Notes under the pieces: generated by a model
Databases searched by the model: none
Told to the model about the DNA's origin: nothing
What the model saw: only the letters and a program-made list of their open reading frames with translations
Shown: positions 26,339-37,824 of the stretch, one piece after another
How the letters are laid out: each line of letters opens with the position of its first letter
Position numbering within the stretch: the first letter of the stretch is position 1
NCBI GenBank assembly: GCA_910595825.1
Contig: OU343162.1
Coordinates: 13,606,604-13,670,603, forward strand
From: Philhelius pedissequus
Taxonomy: Eukaryota > Arthropoda > Insecta > Diptera > Syrphidae
Direction of reading: 5' to 3'
DNA length: 64,000 nucleotides
Program-made: the position numbers and the translations under genes

Positions 26339-26770
26339 AGGCGCCAGTTATAGCTTTCATTGAAACTCATCATTGAAAACTTTGACTATCAACTCTGTAT
26401 CTGTGGCACTTAAACAAATAAAACTGATGTCGTTTTGGCACTAAAATGAAGGTAATAAGATATATAATATTTTTTGTCAAAAAAAAATATTTTATTTGCT
26501 CTGCCACTTTCTTGTAAATTCACTTTTGATTTTTCAATGATGGAAAGCGTTTTCAATGAACAGCTGACATCATTGAAAAATCAAAACTGAATTTAGAAAA
26601 AAGTGGTAGAGAAAATATAATACTTTTTTGACAAAAAATATTATATATCTTATTACCTTCATTTTGGTACCAAAACGGACTTCAGTATTATTTGTTTAAG
26701 TGCCACAGATACAGAGTTGATAGTCAAAGTTTTCAATGATGAGTTTCAATGAAAGCTATAACTGGCGCCT
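26339..26770. mobile_element. Foldback element, two ~205-bp inverted arms
   Basis: From AGGCGCCAGTTATAGCTTTC at 26339 to its complement ending 26770, nearly the whole 432 bp is one imperfect palindrome. Blocks recur inverted in order: CATCATTGAAAACTTTGACT, GTATCTGTGGCACTTAAACA, AAGGTAATAAGATATATAAT, GATTTTTCAATGATG. A loop of about 20-30 bp lies near 26555. No reading frame. Confidence 0.75.
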
Positions 26771-26994
26771 AAAAGCTGCTAATGCACACAACTATCCCTA
26801 TAGAATGCTCACATAGAGGCTATCATCCATCAGCCAGCCATTTTTCTTATAATATAATACATCCGGTATGTTGAAATCGGTGGGTTCTTTCTTCTTAATT
26901 TTTATTGTTAAACTCACCTTAAATGTATATCATTTCAATTTAGAATTGCATTTAAGATAAATAAAATTAGTAACAGTATATATATATGCATATA

Positions 26995-27926
26995 AACGGT
27001 GATTTTTTAAGAGCTTGGTTTTTGAAAATTCAAAAAGCACAGAAACTTGTAAAAAGTGAATGAAATTTTTATTTGGATCGATAAATCAATTTCTGCCATT
27101 TACTTTTTAAAAATAATTTCACTTAAATGTTGCCCGCGGCTACGCTTCAGGTGGTCCATTCTGAAGGTCCAATTTTGGCAAACTTTTTCACACATTTCGG
27201 CCGGAATCTCACCAATGACGCGTTCAATGTTGGCTTCCAAGGCAGCAATCGTGTTTGGCTTGTCCCCATAGACAATAGACTTAACATAGCCCCACAAAAA
27301 ATAGTCTAACGGGGTCAAATCACATGATCTTGGTGGCCAATTGACTGCGCCAAAACGTGAGATCAACTGCTCACCAAATTCGCCTCTCAATTGATGCATG
27401 GTTTCGCGTGCAGTGTGGCATGTGGCACCGTCCTTTTGGAACCACATGTCGACCGAGTTTAATTCTTCCATTTTCGGCAAAAAAAAATCTGTTATCATCG
27501 AACGGTACCTTTCTCCATTGACCGTAACCCTGCGGCCTTCATCGTCCTTGAAGAAGTACGGCCCAATGATGCCGCCTGCCCATAAACCGCACCAAACAGT
27601 GCATTTTTCGGGATGCATTGGTAGCTGCTGAATTGCCTTCGGCTGCTCTTCACTCCAAATACGGCAATTCTACTTATTCACGTATCCATTTAGCCAAAAA
27701 TGAGCCTCGTGGCTGAAACGGACGTAGCTTGCGAAACACATTTTTCACAGGGCACGAATTTTGATAATAAATTTCAATAATTTGCAAACGTTGTTCAGGC
27801 GTAAGTCTATTCATGATGAAATGGCAAACAATACTGAATCGAAATGTCAAATGTTCGTGGAATTTGTCATGTGTGATCTGTCAAAAATATAAACGTCAAA
27901 AACCAAGTAGCAAAAAAATCACCCGT
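26995..27926 (-). mobile_element. Internally deleted mariner of the DD41D (rosa-like) type, copy 1
   Basis: Terminal inverted repeats (left AACGGTGATTTTTTAAGAGC, right end GCAAAAAAATCACCCGT) are flanked by TA at 26993-26994 and 27927-27928. The transposase reads on the minus strand from ATG 27814 to the stop near 27100. The first ~33 residues (MNRLTPEQRLQII start) run straight into the first catalytic block, so most of the DNA-binding region is deleted. The first catalytic Asp is replaced (FSHEAHF), and a TAG follows GYVNK. The second (QKDGATCHTA) and third (SCDLTPLDYFLWG) Asp remain with 41 residues between them. A near-identical copy lies at 48151-49053. Non-autonomous. Confidence 0.85.
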
Positions 27927-27969
27927 TAGAATATGTTTATTAATTGCTTAAAATGATACAATACATCTT

Positions 27970-28780
27970 CCTTTTCGTTTGCCCGTTGAACTGTTCTGAA
28001 CCGCAGAAAATGAAAGTTGTTACTCTAACCCCCAGTTTCACAGTGGGAGTTTAAACTTAAGATCAACTAAACCTTGAACTGAACTTTGGTTTAACTCGTC
28101 CAGTTTCATAGTGAAATCTGATCTTCAGATCAGTTTAACTATGTACATTTTATGAAATATTTGGCAGCATTTTTCTTGCCTCGTCCTCCCTTTCACTCTC
28201 TGACACAAAAAACACGCGAAATGACGAGAATAATAAATAAAAAAAAAATTCAAAAGTCGATAACATTTGAATACACAATTTTGGTTTTGTTTGTAATATT
28301 TTCTAAAACAAAAAAAAACAATACAAACGCTGAACTGAAGCTTAAACGGCAGAATAATCTCGGTTATAACTTAAACTTAAAATTGAACTCAGTTCAAGGT
28401 TTAAACGACATTGTGAAACAGAATAAATTGTTGATCTGGAGTTTAAACCAAAGTGGAGCTTAAACATGCACTGTGAAACTGGGGGTAAATAAACCAAATG
28501 GATTCTGGATTTCAATTCGGAATAGAAAGCAGAATCAATAATACACTCACACAATTAAAACTCAAAATCATCGGGCTGATTTGTTTTGTGTAATTTCGTT
28601 TTATTTATGGAATTTAAACAACTTTTCTGGTAAAAATAAGCAAGTTAATTATTATTGGTACAAGAAAATGTGTATCTAAACTGGAATTGGTGTATCTCTG
28701 GAAATTCATTCTAGCCCATGTGATTTTTTTAAATTAAATTTTCACACATACAGTGATATACAATTCAGGCGATTATAATA
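27970..28780 (-). mobile_element. TIR element related to 30514-30903, split by a MITE and cut by a mariner
   Basis: This is an inverted relative of the element at 30514-30903. The terminus CCTTTTCGTTTGCCCGTTGA, then GAACTGTTCTGAACC, GTTGTTACTCTAA, ACACTCACACAATTAAAA and TATACAATTCAGG occur here in the reverse order and orientation. It contains the MITE at 28029-28485, and its other end is lost where the mariner at 28781 begins. Confidence 0.55.
28029..28485. mobile_element. MITE, PIF/Harbinger-like (TAA duplication)
   Basis: Inverted ends CCCCCAGTTTCACAGTG (28029) and CACTGTGAAACTGGGGG (ending 28485) are perfect over 17 bp and flanked by TAA on both sides (28026-28028, 28486-28488). A 3-bp TAA/TWA duplication is typical of PIF/Harbinger. 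The short open frame inside (28152-28463) shows no domain. Confidence 0.7.
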
Positions 28781-29896
28781 TCTGTTATCCATTTTACGGT
28801 TTCAAAAGTAAACGTAAATAAAACACATATAAAATATTTTTGTTCATGATATTTCTTTTTTATTATAAAGCTTGAACGTTGGCATTATGTGTGAAATACT
28901 ACATCATTTAAATGACCACTACGCGAATTTTGGCAAGCATCGATTCTTTTGAGGTAATTTTCAACCACTTTTTGACACATATTGGGCGGTATCTCAGCCA
29001 TAACTTGACAAATGTTGCTTTTCAAGTGCTCAAGAGTTAAAGGTTTATCTGCATAAACACGGTCTTTCGCGTAGCCCCACAAAAAAGTCCAGCGGTGTCA
29101 AATAGCATGATCTTGGTGGCCAGTTGATATCGCCACGACGAGAAATTACGCGGCCAGGAAATGTCTCTTGCAATAAAGCCATATTCGCTCGACTTGTCGT
29201 ATTCTTAAATAGCAGGCAAAAAAAAGTCGGTTATCATATGACCATAACGCTCCGAATTGACGGTGACAGTCGTTCCATCGTCGTTTTCGAAGAAGTAAGG
29301 TCCACTCACACCTCCGGACCAAAGAGTGCCCCAAACAGTGACTTTTTGTGGATGTGTGGCCTTTCTTCAATTACTTGAGGATTCTCAGAACCCCAAATAC
29401 GACAATTTTGCTTATTAACATACCCACCGAGTGAAAAATGTGCTTCGTCGCTGAAGAAAATTTTGTTCGAAAAATCGACGTCCACCGCCTGTTGTTCAAG
29501 CACCCATTCGACGTATCTACTATGTTGTGAATGGTCAGCTGGCTTCAGTTGTTGTGTAAGCAGGTCTTTATATGGATGTAGGTGTAGATCCAAATGCAAA
29601 ATACGCCATAATATGCTGTATGACAGTCCTAATTCCTGAGAACGAGAACGACGAGGAATCGACACATTCGGGTCTTAGGCAACACTTTCACTTGCAACAG
29701 CGATATTTTCAGTGGTACGAGCGAAACGATGATGCACAGGCCTTACAATATCTGTAACCATGACAGTCTCTTCAAATTTCTGCACAATTTTGCCAATTGC
29801 TTGCGTAGTTGGACTATTATATAAACCATAATCTCCTCTTAAAGCACGATATGTGGCTGTGGCTGAATCACCAATTTTGTAGCGGATAACCCCTTA
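28781..29896 (-). mobile_element. Mariner-like element, second family, degraded full-length copy
   Basis: The ends pair as CTGTTATCCATTTTACGGTT (left) and a GGATAACCCCTTA-type right end, as in the shorter copy at 40340-41114. Transposase pieces on the minus strand in order are an HTH-like segment near 29700, a linker (29665-29470), FSDEAHFSLGGYVNKQNCRIWG with the first Asp (29460-29400), a VTVNSERYGHMI-type block near 29250 and a C-terminal tail from MWGYAKDRVYADKPLTLEHL (29082) to the stop at 28885. Frameshifts and stops separate them; it is a pseudogene. Confidence 0.75.
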
Positions 29897-30513
29897 TTTG
29901 CGCAAAATCTTGAAAAAAAAATGTCATTTTCTAACAATTCAAAATTTAGTTCAAGGGCTCATATTAAGTGAAATAATCTTTTTTAAATGCTTTTAAAGAA
30001 TACAAAAAGCAAAATAATGTACGATATCAATACGTTTTTTTGTGGAATTCCCACTTAAGCATCAATTTTTATGGACAAAATCGAAAATTTTCTGAACAAA
30101 ATCGATTTTATTCCGTCAAAACAATATTTATCTACTTTACGTGCACTAATTTAAAAACAACACGAAATTTGGAAGTCTTGGCGACAAAGTATAAAACGAG
30201 AACAAAAGAGAACACGAGAATCGAATATTCAACGGTGTGTTGATTCTAAACTTCGACTTTACTAAACTTAATAAGAGTTAAACCGAGTTCAAATATTGAA
30301 CCGATGCTGAACCACGATTGCACGATTGTTAATTCAGTTAATCGAACATCAATAAAATTTGAAAATTCAAGATTGACATATTTTTTTTCGAAATTACCAA
30401 AATTACGTATTTTTCGATAATGTCGTTTTCATTTCAACCAAAAAATTGATCTCTCTTGGAGTTTTTGATCCTGGACCAGTGTTCGCACTTGCACACACAC
30501 CAAAGATCAATAG

Positions 30514-30903
30514 CCTTTTCGATTGGCTGTCCGGAAACAATTTGACTGATTCTGAATTGTATGTATCACTGTGTTTGTGAAAATTAAATTAAAAAAAATC
30601 ACATCGGCTAAAAAGAATTTCGAAAACACTTGATTTTAATTTAGATACATATTTTCTTTTATCAATAATAATTATAACTTGTTTCTTTTTATGTTATTTT
30701 ACCAGAAAAGTAGTTTAAATTAATAAACACATCGAAATTACACAACAAATCAACCCGATGATTTTGACATTTTAATTATGTGAGTGTATTAGTGATTCTG
30801 TTCTCGATTCTGAAATGAACTCCAGAATCGTTTTCTGTTCTGTTTAGAGTAACAACTGTCATTTTGTGGAGGTCAGAACAGTTCCAGACGGCCAATCGAA
30901 AGG
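30514..30903. mobile_element. MITE with CCTTTTCGATTGGC inverted ends
   Basis: CCTTTTCGATTGGCTGTCCG at the left is mirrored by GACGGCCAATCGAAAGG at the right (ending 30903). It contains GAATTGTATGTATCACTGTG and TTATGTGAGTGTATTAG, which reappear inverted at 27970-28780. Non-coding. Confidence 0.6.
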
Positions 30904-31990
30904 GCCATAACTAAATATGCTGAAATGTCAAACGGGTTTGCTCTACAGAATACATAAACATATTATATAATTAAGAAGAAATGTTTGCGTTGTTTATACG
31001 CAGAAAAATGTGGAAGCTACCATATAAGAAAAAATTCTTGTGACACTGCGACAAATCTTTTTTTTTATCCAAATCGGAATTTCTTAACACATCCCTAGTT
31101 TTGGTTGTTCGATTTCACGTCTATTCAAAAAATAGAAATCTAAATTTACAAATACTGTAATGTAAACATTTAAGTTTTGAGTGAAACGTATGAAACTGTA
31201 ACTATTTCTACTATAAGAATCTTGTAGACACGATGTGATCTAACATAACAGCAATTACGTGCGATCCACTCCTCCTTTTTTTAAAAAAATTGTTTCAGCA
31301 TGGCGCCACTCAATTTAGTGTTGAGGGATGTTGTGAGCAATGTCCCAGCAATTTTTGGAATTTGATCTAACGATTCTGTTGACGTTGCGGGTGCTGATCT
31401 ATATTCTGGTCTGAACAGTTTAAATGCGTTGAATAACATTAGAGTCACCCCAACACCTTCTCCTTTGTTTTTTGGGACCTGATGTCGCCATGAATCAACT
31501 CTAAATTAAATCAACGTTTTTTATCTATTGCGATTTTAGGTAACTAATAAACTGTCAAAGTGACATGGGGCTGAATCATGTATTTTTTTTATTTTGGATT
31601 GAATAAAAAAAATATAAACAAATTAATTTGAATGAATAGAAAGATTTGTGGATTGTTGTAAATGGGGCGAATCCAAATCACACCGTAATCCGGAAAAAAT
31701 TGTATTCAACTTTTACGTTTTAATTATCCGAATTCTTGCTTTGAATGACAACAACACAATTAGCATTCCCTGGTTGATTTTTTGAGAACCGAAAAAACTT
31801 AAGGGCTAACGTCCAACGAACAAATTACATCTTTCAAAATATCGCGTTTTTAACAGGTTGACACCTTATCTAAGTTTGAAAGGAAGTATTTTCTTGTGTG
31901 CATCTCTAACAATGGCGGACTAAAGAGAGTCCTCACGGCTTTTAACTAAGAAAAAAACGTAACAAAAACTGCAAAACAATGAAATCAAAA
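30904..31990. other. Intergenic stretch downstream of maltase 1
   Basis: No coding potential seen. A one-ended DR1-like motif (GATGTGATCTAACATAACAG then GTGCGATCCACTCC) lies at about 31223-31270, suggesting the worn end of another DR1 copy. Confidence 0.35.
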
Positions 31991-31997
31991 ATACATA

Positions 31998-32003
31998 TTT
32001 ATT
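31998..32003 (-). terminator. Polyadenylation signal overlapping the maltase 1 stop codon
   Basis: On the minus strand the end reads AACTAATAAATATG: TAA stop at 32004-32002 and AATAAA at 32003-31998 overlap by two bases, which predicts a 3' UTR of only about 15-30 nt. Confidence 0.5.
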
Positions 32004-34263
32004 AGTTTATCTTTGTCTTAGCAAAAACTTTTTTTAAAACAACGCCCTCATATGGCATTAAAGTGATTTCTCTTCCGTCAACTCTTTCTCTGCAAAAATG
32101 ATTTATAAAAAATGGAACAAATGATTATAATCAACAATATTTACCCCAGACTGTGTGGAGAATGGTCTGTTAGCAATTTATATTCGTAAATATGATCTTT
32201 CGCATTGGGAGTCTTCCTTACCGCGCTAACATATTCTGTTTCATTGCCCATATTCAACAAAACACGGTATTCTTCCCCTGGGGCAGATCTGCCATAAATT
32301 AAAAAAAGTCATTGAACCATCAACCATCATTTGATTTCCACCACTTACCGAACAATCAAAAAGACTTGATGGTTAAGTGCTCCATAAATAAATCCGCCGA
32401 CATTCTTAAAGGCCTTAAAAGAAGCAGTTTTCCTGAGTGCCTGCATACCTTTGTAAATATTCAGAGAACTTCTTGGTAAACTGCGTTCTACTTTCACATT
32501 GACAGTTTTATAATCATCAGCAACTGGCAACCAGGTGTTGGTTGAGTTCGAGAATCCAGCGGAAATGTCATCGTTCCATTGGAATGGTGATCGTCCGAAT
32601 GTTCGAAATTCACTAAATGGACAATCTGAGCAATTTGTACGAATATTACTCATTCCGATTTCTTCTCCCTAAGAAGAATAAATATGTAAATACTTCAGAA
32701 AAAAATTTTAGATGAAAAAAAGAACGTGTCTCAGGATATGCCAACAGTGTGACAGTGTGACACAAAAATAGAGTTTATGCGGCCCCGTAGGTCAAATAAC
32801 TGTTATAACTGTTATATATTGGAATTTCTCTAGTCTCGTTCAAAAAAAAAACTTACATAGTAGTTCACGGAAACACCTGGCAAGGCCGAAATTAATATTT
32901 GAATTAAGTCCTTCTTTTCGTGTCCCAACCTGTAGGTCACTCTTGGTCCATCGTGCGTACTTGACTATACAATTGAAAATTTTTCTAAAAATTAATTAAA
33001 ACAAATAATCGATCGATCGATCTTTCTTACCACCCAATTGGCCATTTTATGATTCTTCCACATAACTGACATCCATTTGTCGACTGTATTTTGCAATACG
33101 TAAGCTGTAACTGGTGTTGGCATATCCTTGATGTCAAAATTAAATGGCAAATGCACACCGAAGTGAGTACCATTGCCAAAATATTGATCGAGCACATTGA
33201 TTGGAGAAAATGCTTCCGCCAGTAATATTCTGGATGACAAGGAAATTAAATGGGATCAATCTAGACCATGGCTTAACTTACCTTGTGTCACCTCCATTTT
33301 CCTTTTGATATGCTTCCAAGAACTCTCTCCACTCGTATAATATCTCCACGGTTTCATACTGGTTCATTGTGTAGATGTGTTTCAATTTACCTGGATTATT
33401 CTCGTCCACAGGTTCATCGGGATATGTTCCGTCATCGTTGACCTTCTCATACATATGTGGAACAGCATCAATTCGAAAACCATCCACACCACGATCGAGC
33501 CAGAATTTAAGCACATCCAGCATAACTTCATGGACTTTCGGATTTCTCAAATTGAAATCAGGCTGTTCTACGTAAAATTGGTGCAAATAAAACTGTTGAC
33601 GTTTTTCATTCCATGTCCACATCGATCCATTAAAAACACTTTCCTATTAAAAGCGTACATAAAAAATTAAGAAACACAAAATTCTAAAGCTTATAATTAT
33701 TACCCAATTCGATGGAGGAAGTTTCTTTCCAGGATTCTGGGGATCATCTTTGCCATCTTCCCAAACAAAGAAATCATCGTATCCATCCTCCCGATTGACG
33801 GACTTCTTAAACCAATCACACTGGTCACTCGAGTGATTGGGGACAAAGTCCAAAATGATCTTAATACCGAGTGTCCGTGCTTTCTTTATCAGTTCATCAA
33901 AGTCAGCCATTGTACCGAACAAGGGATCAATATCGTAGAAATCAGAGATGTCGTAGCCCATGTCAGCCATTGGAGATTTGAAAATCGGAGACAGCCATGT
34001 TGCTGAGACTCCAATTTCCTTAAGGTATTCCAGTTTCTCTGTAATACCTGACAATAGAAGTGTCAAATAAATGAAATTTTTTTTTGGAAAGTCATGTAGT
34101 TACCTTTAAGGTCTCCAAATCCGTCACCATCACTGTCCTTAAATGATCTTGGATATATGTGATACAAGGAGGTATCTTCCCACCAATCCATTTTTGCTGC
34201 CAATGCAGTCAAATTTGATAAAGCCAGTATGGCTACAATAAGTCCCCAGTTTCTCATTCTCAA
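32002..34263 (-). CDS. Maltase 1: secreted GH13 alpha-glucosidase
   Basis: Eight exons on the minus strand with GT/AG introns and unbroken frame: 34263-34104, 34047-33704, 33643-33282, 33229-33031, 32964-32857, 32668-32349, 32288-32145 and 32089-32002; 574 residues, normal for insect maltases. Signal peptide about residues 1-22 (hydrophobic LIVAILALSNLTALA), then the conserved WWEDTSLYHIYPRSFKDSDG start. GH13 motifs: DFVPNHSSD (region I), GFRIDAV with nucleophile Asp227 (II), ILLAEA with acid/base Glu294 (III), STHD with Asp360 (IV). It should hydrolyse terminal alpha-1,4-linked glucose from maltose, sucrose and oligosaccharides, probably in the gut lumen. It is the most downstream of three head-to-tail paralogues (with 44582-56419 and 60380-62507). 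Which Drosophila Mal-A gene it matches cannot be decided from sequence reading alone. Confidence 0.93.
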
Positions 34264-34367
34264 CCTTTCTGTCTTGGGGTTATTTCAGAACTGAAAGATA
34301 CTCTGCAATATTCTAGCATGGTTCCTCCTAGTGTTTGGATTTGGTAAGTGATTTTTGTATTAAATAA

Positions 34368-34376
34368 GATAAGATA
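34368..34376 (+). promoter_or_regulatory. Paired GATA motifs upstream of maltase 1
   Basis: AAGATAAGATAG contains two GATA cores (34368-34371, 34373-34376), 105-113 bp upstream of the maltase 1 ATG. GATA factors control many fly midgut digestive-enzyme genes; the assignment here is inference from position. No TATA box is evident for this gene. Confidence 0.35.
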
Positions 34377-35095
34377 GTACATTTTGTGCCTCAAGAATCG
34401 ATTTGTAGATCGTGGATAAAACTATATGTCCCCAATTTTAATTAGGCAGACATTGGTTTGGTCACATATACAGGGTGATCCCAAAATGATAATCCAAAAT
34501 ATATACGGCTTGATCAATAAGTCTCTGAAGTTAACACTAATAGTGTCGTCACCATAAATTTATCATTTGTACTTGCGATAGAGGTACTATAGGTCAAGTT
34601 GTGCATTTGGAAAAAAAAACCGAACTCGAGATTTGAATCAAAGTTGACATTACGATGATATAGAACACAAAAAAAGTGGGTCCCACAATTCCGTCTGTCT
34701 GCCTGTTGAACGATCTATAGCCTTAACCGCTAAGCCGTTTTTGTTCAAACTTGGTTCTTCGGCGTCTTAGGTGATTGTCCAAAATAGATTTTTGAATCGT
34801 TGTTTTAGCGCCAAAAATAACGGCACTTGCCATACAAATTTGTCTACCATCTTAATTATCTCGAAAACTGCTCCAACGATTTTGATAAAAATTCGTGTGT
34901 GTACTACTTTCGGTATGGTCTATATTTTGGCCAAAACAATTTAAAAATATTCTGTTACTAACGGTACCTGCTATACAACCATTTTATTGATTTTCGACTT
35001 TCTCATAAGCGGCTCAAATGAATTTGATCAACATTTTTATACAGGAGCGCCTTCAAATTCTAAATAATACTGCATTTCAAAATTTTTGAAAAATT

Positions 35096-35429
35096 AGGGG
35101 TATTCACGATCTGGTGTACCAAGTCTTGTAAAAGTGTAAAATTTTATTTTTTTACAACAGACTGTGAACACACCCTTACTAATCTGTAGCAACACTGAAG
35201 CAAATGTCAAAATCTGTTTCACATTTGTTCTGAAGAAGGCTTAAATTTGTGTTGAAAAAATCTTACACCCTTGTATTTTTCCGTTACAATAGGGTTCGGG
35301 TATTGTAAAAGTGTAAAAATGTAAGATTTTGACATTCAGTATATTTTGTTGTTGTAGTGCAAAAAAATGCTACACTTTTACACTTTTACAATGATACAAG
35401 ACCAGATACACCGGATCGTGAATACCCCT
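35096..35429. mobile_element. MITE with AGGGGTATTCACGATC inverted ends
   Basis: AGGGGTATTCACGATCTGGT at the left and a mirrored GATCGTGAATACCCCT at the right; the inverted match extends about 40 bp, through the TTGTAAAAGTGTAAA block. ATT flanks both sides (35093-35095, 35430-35432), a likely 3-bp target duplication. Inserted in DR1 copy b. Confidence 0.75.
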
Positions 35430-35564
35430 ATTATTTTTTTGAATTTTTGAAAAAAACAATTATTTTTTGTTTGAAAATTCAAGATTTTGAAAACGCTTTT
35501 ACGATTTTTTCTGTAATTTTGTTTTTAATTTTATATTATTAATTATAGAAAACCCTTGGGTTTT

Positions 35565-35737
35565 CCAATAAGAGGTGTTATTTTGATATTCAAAAAAAAA
35601 GAAATGCGTTGTTGAAGCGTGTATCGTTCCATTTTTATTAATAGCGTAGTTTCTACTTGTCAAATGTCAAAAAATGACAGCTTCAAAAGTGACAGCTACC
35701 GAAATAGCGGGCTATTCAAAATAACACCTCTTATTGG
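35565..35737. mobile_element. Short MITE with 20-bp perfect inverted ends
   Basis: CCAATAAGAGGTGTTATTTT at 35565 is exactly mirrored by AAAATAACACCTCTTATTGG ending at 35737. 173 bp, non-coding, inserted in DR1 copy b. Confidence 0.75.
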
Positions 35738-36124
35738 CTTATTTAAAATGTTCATACTACTTTTTTTTAATTAAAAAATTAATAATTTTTGTATAGGTAT
35801 ATAAAAAATTTATTGAAAAACGAGTTTAAAAGCTTATATTAAGAATCTTTAGCATATAATGTGATCGAACATAGGAGAAAGTATGTGCGATCCAGTCGTA
35901 CATTTTATTTATTTTTTTTTTGCAAAAACGCACACATATTTTCTGACAGATCTGTGAAATAGATTTGTTGCCAAATTGCAGCCTACGAGCATTTTTTGTT
36001 AAAATGGAAAAAGCTTAACACATGGCTCTGTGATTTTGAATTTACATATTTACATAAGTATTTGGACATGGAAAGCTTTCCAAGAGATAGTTCCCGCGTT
36101 TGTTCAGAATCGACAACAAACGCA

Positions 36125-36590
36125 TTCATTTAACAACTTCAAAACTACGTTTGGCGATGTTCCAGAAAAAATCGACTGAGTTCTTGCCCCGTATCGTAAC
36201 CGTGGCTGAAAGCTGTATTAACCACAAGACACCAGAAACCAAGGAACAGACAACATCAATGGACTTATCCTGGTGAATCAAAACCGAAAGAAGCCAAGGT
36301 AGGTTTGTCAGCAAACAAGGTCATTATTCGTTGTTACTCAGATTAAGCCTCCTGCGACTATTTCTTGTTTACGAACATGAAGAAATAGCTGGGTGGGAGA
36401 TATTTGTGTCGAATGAAGAAGTCATCGGTGAAACCAACGCTTGTTTTAACGGGGGTCCAGAAATCGTATTATTTGGAGGTCATTCAAAAAGCTTAGGAGA
36501 CTATGTTTGTAAAAAAAATGTTTTTGTCGGCAAGAGTGTTCCTTATATCATTTTTCAGGAACTTATTGCCCAACCCTAATATATGGAAGA
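36125..36590 (+). pseudogene. Mariner transposase relic with a lost first catalytic residue
   Basis: The plus strand shows FLPRIVTVAESCINHKTPE and TKEQTT with GLSANK-type sequence at 36181-36330, and after a frame change the C-terminal part DYFLFTNMKKWLGGRY-like and SNEEVIGETNACF at 36350-36450. In mariners the first block carries an Asp (VTVDE); here it is VTVAE. The middle third, including the second Asp, is missing and stops interrupt it. It differs from the DD41D-like family at 27.0 and 48.2 kb. Confidence 0.65.
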
Positions 36591-37824
36591 GTTTAAATTT
36601 GGCGCAGGGACGTAATTCCATAATTCGATAATGAAAGAAATGAGTGGATTTATGTCCCACTATAGACTGTCTGAATTCCAAAGGAATCATACAGGAAACA
36701 TATTTGCTATCCTTTTGAAAATTGGTTTAACTGAACGGATAATATACATAACCCTTATTGACGAACACAATCGTTTTTATACATGCTACTATATTATGGA
36801 CTTAAGACCCAGTTCGTAAATAATAACAATTCTGGACTTTCACTTGGGATTATGTCACTGCACCCCAAACTATATCTATAACTAATTGCTGGAAAAAGTT
36901 TTTAATTTTAAAAATCTCCAATTTCAACCAGTTTTTTTGATTTAGTTACTTTGTCAAAAATTGCTGTCTAATTTCTTGACATCGTATTAAGTTACACCTA
37001 TATTGAAAATTTTGTTTTTACCTTCTCGGTTAAGTTTTAAACACCCAGTGTAAAAAAAATGTCTAAGTTTTGGATTTTAATCGTTATCAGTCTGCTTTTA
37101 AGCCTATTAAATCAACAGTGTCGATAATTTTTCCAAATATTTTGGAAAAAACCCAGGAACTTAAGAGCAACCATACGTGATATCTCAAACATGTATAGCG
37201 TAGCGTATATACATGCAGGATCACAGTGGAGAAATGAACTTAACATCAAAACTATAGTTGTTGAGAAAAGTCTCAGACTGAGCATAGTTATATCTACTGA
37301 TAATACTGACAGTATTGAATTGATATATTGTAAGAGTGGTATTGCAAAGTGGTAAAAATTTGATTTGCCCGTTAATGAGGAGGTATTCTGACGCATACAC
37401 TAGCCATTATTTTGAACAGTATACTGAACATTTTGAAGATTTCGGGGTTATATGTAAGCACCACGGATCTAATCAATATAATCAGCAAACATACTTATGT
37501 GTGGTCGTTGACTAATAATGCAAGTTTCCAATCCATCAAATAACCAAGAGGCCATAAGTCTCAATTTACAAGTCTATTGCGCGAAAATCTGGTCCAATGT
37601 CCGCTGATTTGGGACCATTCATTAAATTTTCAGGGTAAACCATTTTAAAAATCTTTGCCTTAAATTTTCCATAAATTTTGGAGACAGATGTCAAATTGTT
37701 GGGATGCGTCAGCAAACAGGATTTGTGTTTCGTTTAACATTTATCATGAAATTAAGAGATCGAGACCTGTTGTTTTTTGGTTTTACTGATACAAATCTCT
37801 ACCATGAGAACTACTTCAGTCATA
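36591..37824. other. Gene-free stretch
   Basis: AT-rich sequence with short chance frames only (for example 37112-37396 on the minus strand). No family motif, inverted repeat or RNA gene recognised. Confidence 0.35.

Larger units (their letters stand above)
34560..35910 (-). repeat. DR1 copy b, with two nested MITEs
   Basis: Same repeat as 505-2890, in the same orientation: starts at about 34568 (ACTTGCGATAGAGG), CTGTCTGCCTGTTGAACGAT near 34697, and ends with AATGTGATCGAACATAGGAG and GTGCGATCCAGTCG at 35858-35905. Two unrelated MITEs (35096-35429 and 35565-35737) interrupt it; outside them the sequence aligns in order with 57893-58640. Confidence 0.65.

Noticed and set aside
36331..36579. 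82-codon plus-strand frame as a host gene
   Set aside because: Its SNEEVIGETNACF segment is the C-terminal end of a mariner transposase with the neighbouring frame carrying the adjoining part; it is a frameshifted transposon relic.
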